In this document: positions 59,173-64,000 of the stretch, one piece after another
How positions within the stretch are numbered: the first letter of the stretch is position 1
Layout: each line of letters begins with the position of its first letter
Source of the DNA: Turritopsis dohrnii
Taxonomy: Eukaryota; Cnidaria; Hydrozoa; Anthoathecata; Oceaniidae
Length of the DNA stretch: 64,000 nucleotides
Direction: 5' to 3'
Assembly: GCA_027922465.2 (NCBI GenBank)
Contig: BQMF02000026.1
Coordinates: 744,001 to 808,000 of the forward strand
Position numbers and translations under genes: made by a program
The notes under the pieces: model-generated
What the model was told of the DNA's origin: nothing
Database searches by the model: none
What the model saw: the letters and a program-made list of their open reading frames with translations, nothing else

Positions 59173-60977
59173 CGTTAGGTGAGAATAATTTTGTTCTATC
59201 TCCATTTTTGGAAAAAAATGAGCTACGATTGTTTTCAAGCTTTTCAGGATCATTTCGTTCTTTTTCCGTGAGCTTTTTCCAAAAACAAGTGCAAAATCTC
59301 ATTCAAACGACAGTCTGATCTTGTTTTATGTCCTTATTCGTGATAACGCCTTACAATTATTATGTTCTATCTCCAAAAGTCAAGCAAATACGGCTTATTC
59401 TATGTACAGGTTGATACGAGGTTATTGATTTACCCTGAAACCGCTGTTAGATAATCTTGTAAATAGTGGAGATTAGTGTTTATTTTTATTTTGTTTTAAA
59501 AATGGCGAACGTGGAAGCGATTTATCAATCATAAGATGCTGATAAAGCCTTAAAAGTGCATGTCATGCAAATATAAAAAGTCACATGAGAACATACAAAG
59601 GACGTTAATCAATTGACAAAATAGCCAATCTTCACCTTAAACAATTTTACGCCATCTTTAAATACGCAGTTTTAAAATATAAATTGCATAGATTGGTGCC
59701 AAACCTATCTTTTTTCACTTTAATGTAATCTTACAAAAAGGAACATTAATAGGAGACATATAGGCAAACATCCTCTCAAGATCATCATTTTTGGCGTTTG
59801 AAGTCAATCTGCTAGCTTTCAAAACTTATGTAAAACTTATGGGATTTATGGAAATTTTTGATTAGACTTTCTGGTTTGTTGACTCTTGGTCAGTTGAGCC
59901 TGTTTAAATTTTTCTTTATAAAAGACATGATTTGGAGTGTTTTTGTGATGAACAACTGTTTTGATTGAAAAATACGGACCAGATTTACAATTAAGCAATG
60001 CAGCAACTTGAATGAAGTTCTTAATGCTGTCTGATTGCACTTGTATTACCATGAACGGATGTTTTTGATTCACATTTGGTAGCATTTGCACCAACCCAAG
60101 TGGAGAGAAAGCCCTGTCAATTTGACTATGAATATTATCAACTTCTTGAGTGCTGGAACGACAAGGTTCACAAAACCTCTGTTCGATTATAACTATCTCT
60201 GTGGAAAAATAATGATTTTTTTGTGCTACGCACGAGTAAAACCAAAGTATAACTTTTGTAATGGCATGATCATCCTTAGGAATTCTTTCCAACATTAACA
60301 TTGTAGTACTGGCAATGTCATTCCCTCCCTCTTCCAGTAAAGGTCCAAAGCACACAATACCCTCTCTTGTATGAACAATATATATATGTATGGTGATAGC
60401 TTTCTTTTGTATTAAAAGTTTCCTACTTTAGATTTTGGCAAGCTTATAACATTTTCTAAGCCAATACAAACAACAGCTACCTTTTTATCTTTAATTTCAC
60501 GAGCGATTTTTCGTTCAGCCCTGCTGTCAATTTTAGATGTAACGTGTCTGTTCTATTTTACTGTCAGCTGATACCAAAGACTTTTAAGGAAAATTTGTAA
60601 TCTTTTTAAATTCCAAATTAAGATTTTGGAGTGGCCAAGCAAAAGGAAAATTGATGTTTTTCGTACTGCATAAAACATTTTTTGTCAGTTAAAGGTGAAT
60701 ATGCAACAGCATGGAGTTAAAACAAAATAATTTTAAATCAGTTGTTTCGTTCCTATTTTGTTCTATCTCCAATTGCAAACTTTTCCTGGAGGAGAGTGGG
60801 TACTTGCAAATTTGAAATAATTTTTGGTCAAGGACTCCAAATACGATGTATTCAAAATATACCAAGTATCTTTCCATAAAAAGGTTTCTTAAAGATTTTG
60901 TGTGGTTATGAAATTTAAAACTTAATTTTCTCAGTTTAAAGAAATTGGAGATAGTACAAAATAATTCTCACCTAACG
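59173..60977. mobile_element. 1.8-kb inverted-repeat element with one ORF
   Basis: The ends cgttaggtgagaataattttgttctatctcca (59173-59204) and the inverse at 60946-60977 match with about two mismatches. The flanking tatt (59169-59172 and 60978-60981) may be a 4-bp target duplication. The subterminal motif ttctatctcca recurs inside (about 59364 and 60761). It contains a 169-codon minus-strand ORF. The superfamily is not determined. Confidence 0.65.
59846..60355 (-). CDS. ORF of the 1.8-kb element, unknown function
   Basis: 169 codons, beginning MCFGPLLEEGGNDIAS and ending in a basic tail (KSQQTRKSNQKFP). It has scattered Cys (EQRFCEPCRSS) and no recognised transposase motif. The first Met is weakly supported. 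It is the only sizeable frame in the element, so it may be a remnant or an exon of its transposase. Confidence 0.3.
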   Translation of the reverse strand: MCFGPLLEEGGNDIASTTMLMLERIPKDDHAITKVILWFYSCVAQKNHYFSTEIVIIEQRFCEPCRSSTQEVDNIHSQIDRAFSPLGLVQMLPNVNQKHPFMVIQVQSDSIKNFIQVAALLNCKSGPYFSIKTVVHHKNTPNHVFYKEKFKQAQLTKSQQTRKSNQKFP

Positions 60978-62629
60978 TATTGTTGTTGTTGTTAATTTCC
61001 TAGCATGTTATTTTGTTCTATGAACTTTGGTTGGCGGCAGCAATCGTAATTGTTGCTCTTACGTCCAAACGACGAAAGAGATAGAGTGTACAGTAGTGCA
61101 GCATAAGTTTAATCTCGTCCAGCTCCGCTTTTCGTCACACATTTCGATAAATTCTTTCGAGTAGTAACTTCGTAGAGTGTTCATTTTTCTTTTTACTTCA
61201 GTTTCTAAAAAACAGCGTTCTCAGTGAGTTATCTCTACAACTTTCATTACTTGTACTGTAACTCAACCGCTCATAGTCCTTTAAAGTAGTAGAACACGCA
61301 AGTCTTTCAACCCTTAAGACTGAAAACAACAACAATACTATACTCCACCACATTATTTGACTCACTCTGAATACGCCTGTATTTTCCACCAAACCTTGTC
61401 TTTTTGTTTGGCCTCATTATAAAGTAGGAGAGAATGGATCTTTTTGGAAATTACGCCACAACCTGGGCGGATATTGCAAATCTACAGAACATGAAGGGGC
61501 TCTTATTAAAACAGAGATAAGAGCGTTTATTCCTTTTAGTGGCACTATAAGGTTGTTTTTTGAGCAGCAACCTGGGCGCAACTTAGAGGAAATTGCATCT
61601 TTGAGACTTCTTTGTTCTCAAAACTTTTTTTCCATTGTGACGACTGTTTTTTGTTTCCACCGCGCAGTGGGGACAGACACAAACACCTTTTTTTGTCATT
61701 GTTCCACAATATTCAATAAAAATGTCAGGTTCATGTTTTCCGAGTTACATTAAGTAAAGTTCCTCAGAAAATCATACGGTGTATGGTTGAAAACATTTTT
61801 TACTGACGTCTGCGAACAAGTACAGAAAAAGAACTCACAAGCAGAAATCCTTGATTGTACATCTTTAGAAACTTTACACTCTGAAAGGGGATATTTTATT
61901 TCTGTTTTACCATTAGTTCATCTTTTTAAACTTGGTTTACTTCACAGTCATTAAAATATGAACATCTGCTGTTTTCGAAATGTTACTTAAGGTGATTTTT
62001 ATCATCATCCTATTTTTAGTATCCTAATTCTATTAATCAGTTTAAAGGGCAACACTTTATTAAGAAGCAAGTATCAGTTTTTGGGTGGATCTTTTTAATT
62101 GGCAAGTTTAAAATTGTGCCACATTCATGTACTTATTCCAGTGGAGATGTATGTATTGCGGCGATGACGCGAACGTCTTTAAAATGTCTAAGACGCAATA
62201 GTCGACACGTGACATACATAAAGGCTTGTATTCACTTGAGCCCCTGCAATCTTGTAATTTCTAATCTGAAGGGAAGGTGAGACCCACTAAAGTTAATGAA
62301 ATCGAAAATTTTAAAATCCCACGCAAAACGGTGATAAATCTTCGTCTGTATAAAAATTTGATTTAACTTCCTAATGAAAAGAAGAAGAAAAAGGAAGAAT
62401 GTTTACAGGCAACAAAATCAAATCCAGTTGGTAAATATTTATCCAATCAGATTAGTTTGGTATTGCAACGCTAACTAAACTTTACAAGTACACAACCATA
62501 ATATTTGTTTTTCGCATGTAAACTCCAAGTAAACCACTTGTTTTGACGTCTTTCAGGCTTTATTTGTGTGTTGTAATGTGATTGTCGCAAAGCCTTCAAC
62601 AATAAAGTCGTTATGCTGGCCAGATAAAA
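60978..62629. other. Intergenic stretch with a Harbinger-related relic
   Basis: About 61035-61130 resembles 14945-15225 (see the Harbinger fragment) but has no usable frame. The remainder holds no recognised gene. Confidence 0.4.
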
Positions 62630-62902
62630 ATGGCGTGTTTCCTGAAAATCGTTGCATTGGTGTTCGTTGTTGGAACAACTTTCGGTACTTATTTTTTATC
62701 TAGAATAAATGTTGACTCGAAATTGATAAAACCCCAGGATTTTATCAATTTCCACACTTCGACCCAATCCTCTTTGGCTTCTTCAACGACAGCATTTTAT
62801 TCGAAAAAATGTAGCTACTTATGTGCGTTATCAAATGAGAACAATTCCGATTTGAGTCTCAAGATTTTCATATGTTCACAGCATTTGCACACCAGAGGAT
62901 AA
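62630..62902 (+). CDS. Secreted-protein first exon (signal peptide), partial gene model
   Basis: ATG 62630 in a strong context (gataaaaATGGCG) opens a clear signal peptide (MACFLKIVALVFVVGTTFG) followed by a Ser/Thr-rich stretch and two Cys. The frame closes at 62900-62902. The true exon may end earlier at an unidentified donor and join the cysteine-rich exon at 63320, but I cannot fix the junction. As a stand-alone product it would be a 90-residue secreted peptide. Confidence 0.4.
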   Translation: MACFLKIVALVFVVGTTFGTYFLSRINVDSKLIKPQDFINFHTSTQSSLASSTTAFYSKKCSYLCALSNENNSDLSLKIFICSQHLHTRG

Positions 62903-63319
62903 AAGGGTGTTTCAAGTCCTTTATTTTATACTTTGAGGTTTAAATATTTGCGAAAGAAGATATAAAAGGATTAACTGCTACAAGGAGAAGCAAAACGACG
63001 TTCTTTTTAACAACAGAAGAAATATTAATTGGAAGAAATTCCCAGAATTTCTACATGAGTAAGCTAAACCCTTTCTTTTCATTATTATTTGAATTATTTG
63101 AATAAGAAACACAAAAAAACACAGAAATAAGAGGTGAGAGAGGATAACGACGTGAAGATAGTGCTTTAGAATCACGACATCATCTGATAACTTTCAGTAC
63201 ATCCACTGTTGATTTCGTATAGGTTTTACTTGAGAACACTGTGGATGGTAAGGATGTGTACATGCGAGATATTATATCTTCATGACATGTCAACATGGTG
63301 TCTTTACTATTCCTTTAAG

Positions 63320-63528
63320 ACTGGCTTGTCTATGTCAAGAGGAAGCTCTAAAAAAAGGTTACAAATATTTTGCACTTCGTTACCATGGCATATGTGTTGG
63401 GTATAACGAGTTGCCTCCTCCGAAAGATTTGAAACCAGACGGATGCATTAACAATGTTTTTAAGTCGTGTCAAGAGAAGAACGATGAATGTGTTGGCGGA
63501 GGTTATGAAGACATGCTCTATGAAGTCG
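63320..63528 (+). CDS. Cysteine-rich secreted-domain exon (WSC-like)
   Basis: An acceptor (attcctttaag, ending 63319) and donor GTATGT at 63529 bound 209 nt. They encode about 69 residues with CLCQEEALKKGYKYFALRY, GICVGYN, a central CINNVFKSC and CVGGGYEDMLYEV. The C..EAL..GY.YFA...G.C and C.GG...(L/V)Y layout is that of WSC-like domains frequent in cnidarian secreted proteins. The gene continues beyond the window or into later exons not identified here. Confidence 0.5.
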
Positions 63529-64000
63529 GTATGTCATATGCATCATTTGTTTTATATGTTGGGAAATTCAATTTCAAAGGAAAATCGGGATTATTGGCAC
63601 TACTTCAGATTTTTCGTAATGTTTTTTATTTTTTATTCGGCCACAAAACAATATGATACTACTTGTGATTGAGGAAAGACGTTCTTGCACAGATGCACTG
63701 TGTCAATCGTCTGTGGCGAAACCTATAGTTGTCGAGTTGCATCAATAACTTTTCTACAAAACATGGCATTTATAACAAACTCTAACTTTTGGGAGTGGTG
63801 ATAATTGCATGGTGTTTATTTTAAATGAGAATAATGAGATAAAAAACAAAAATTATTTAAAATAATGTCCAAAAGTGTATATTACAAAAGATGCATATTA
63901 ACCAATATCTCAAGTTTTCGATGAGAAATATGATGATCTAAAAAGGGATTTCGCGAGGTTCAGCTAGTGTTTCTTGATGTAATGAATGGAAAGGAAATTC
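63529..64000. other. Presumed intron and right window edge
   Basis: No further exon is recognised before the window ends. Confidence 0.3.

Overview
This window looks like nuclear DNA of an invertebrate animal, most likely a cnidarian and possibly a hydrozoan. The reasons are AT-rich sequence, GT-AG introns, many transposon families, a cnidarian/sponge-type retroelement endonuclease domain, and a cysteine-rich secreted exon of a type common in cnidarians. No taxon can be fixed from sequence alone. Prokaryotic features (operons, CRISPR, ribosome binding sites) are absent.

Layout. 1-3.7 kb: non-coding, with two small inverted-repeat transposons (2115-2359 and 3070-3409). 3.7-11.2 kb: a head-to-tail array of five near-identical units, three of 1786 bp and two of 1043 bp. 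The long units carry a 743-bp extra segment bounded by a 16-bp direct repeat, which looks like a 5'-truncated retroelement insertion that was then amplified. 12.2-13.4 kb: an intronless class A GPCR gene. 14-22 kb: a transposon graveyard holding a PIF/Harbinger transposase fragment, two mariner-type foldback elements, two Helitron-like elements joined head to tail, and a ~1.7-kb imperfect palindrome. 22.6-29.0 kb: a BEL/Pao LTR retrotransposon with both LTRs and a frameshifted gag-pol. 31.5-34.8 kb: hAT-like ends, two copies of a 165-bp MITE and a possible two-exon small gene. 36.4-44.4 kb: an 8.0-kb DNA transposon with 25-bp perfect terminal inverted repeats and a 6-bp target duplication, carrying a decayed HECT-type ubiquitin-ligase gene (+) and a convergent decayed DDE integrase gene (-). 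I tentatively relate it to IS3EU. 46.3-47.2 kb: an intronless gene for a divergent BTB-like protein. 47.9-50.7 kb: three tandem-repeat blocks, one made of paired CRE palindromes.

The most interesting host gene is on the minus strand, 58777-52589. Six exons with matching splice phases encode a predicted 655-residue type I membrane protein: signal peptide, Notch-ligand N-terminal (MNNL) domain, one six-cysteine DSL domain, a long Ser/Thr-rich stalk, one transmembrane helix and a 69-residue cytoplasmic tail. No EGF repeats lie between the DSL domain and the stalk, unlike the usual Delta/Jagged layout. Its first intron holds a tRNA-derived SINE and a hAT MITE. 59.2-61.0 kb is another inverted-repeat element with a 169-codon ORF. 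The right edge (62.6-64.0 kb) holds a start codon plus signal peptide and a cysteine-rich exon of one or two secreted-protein genes that run off the window.
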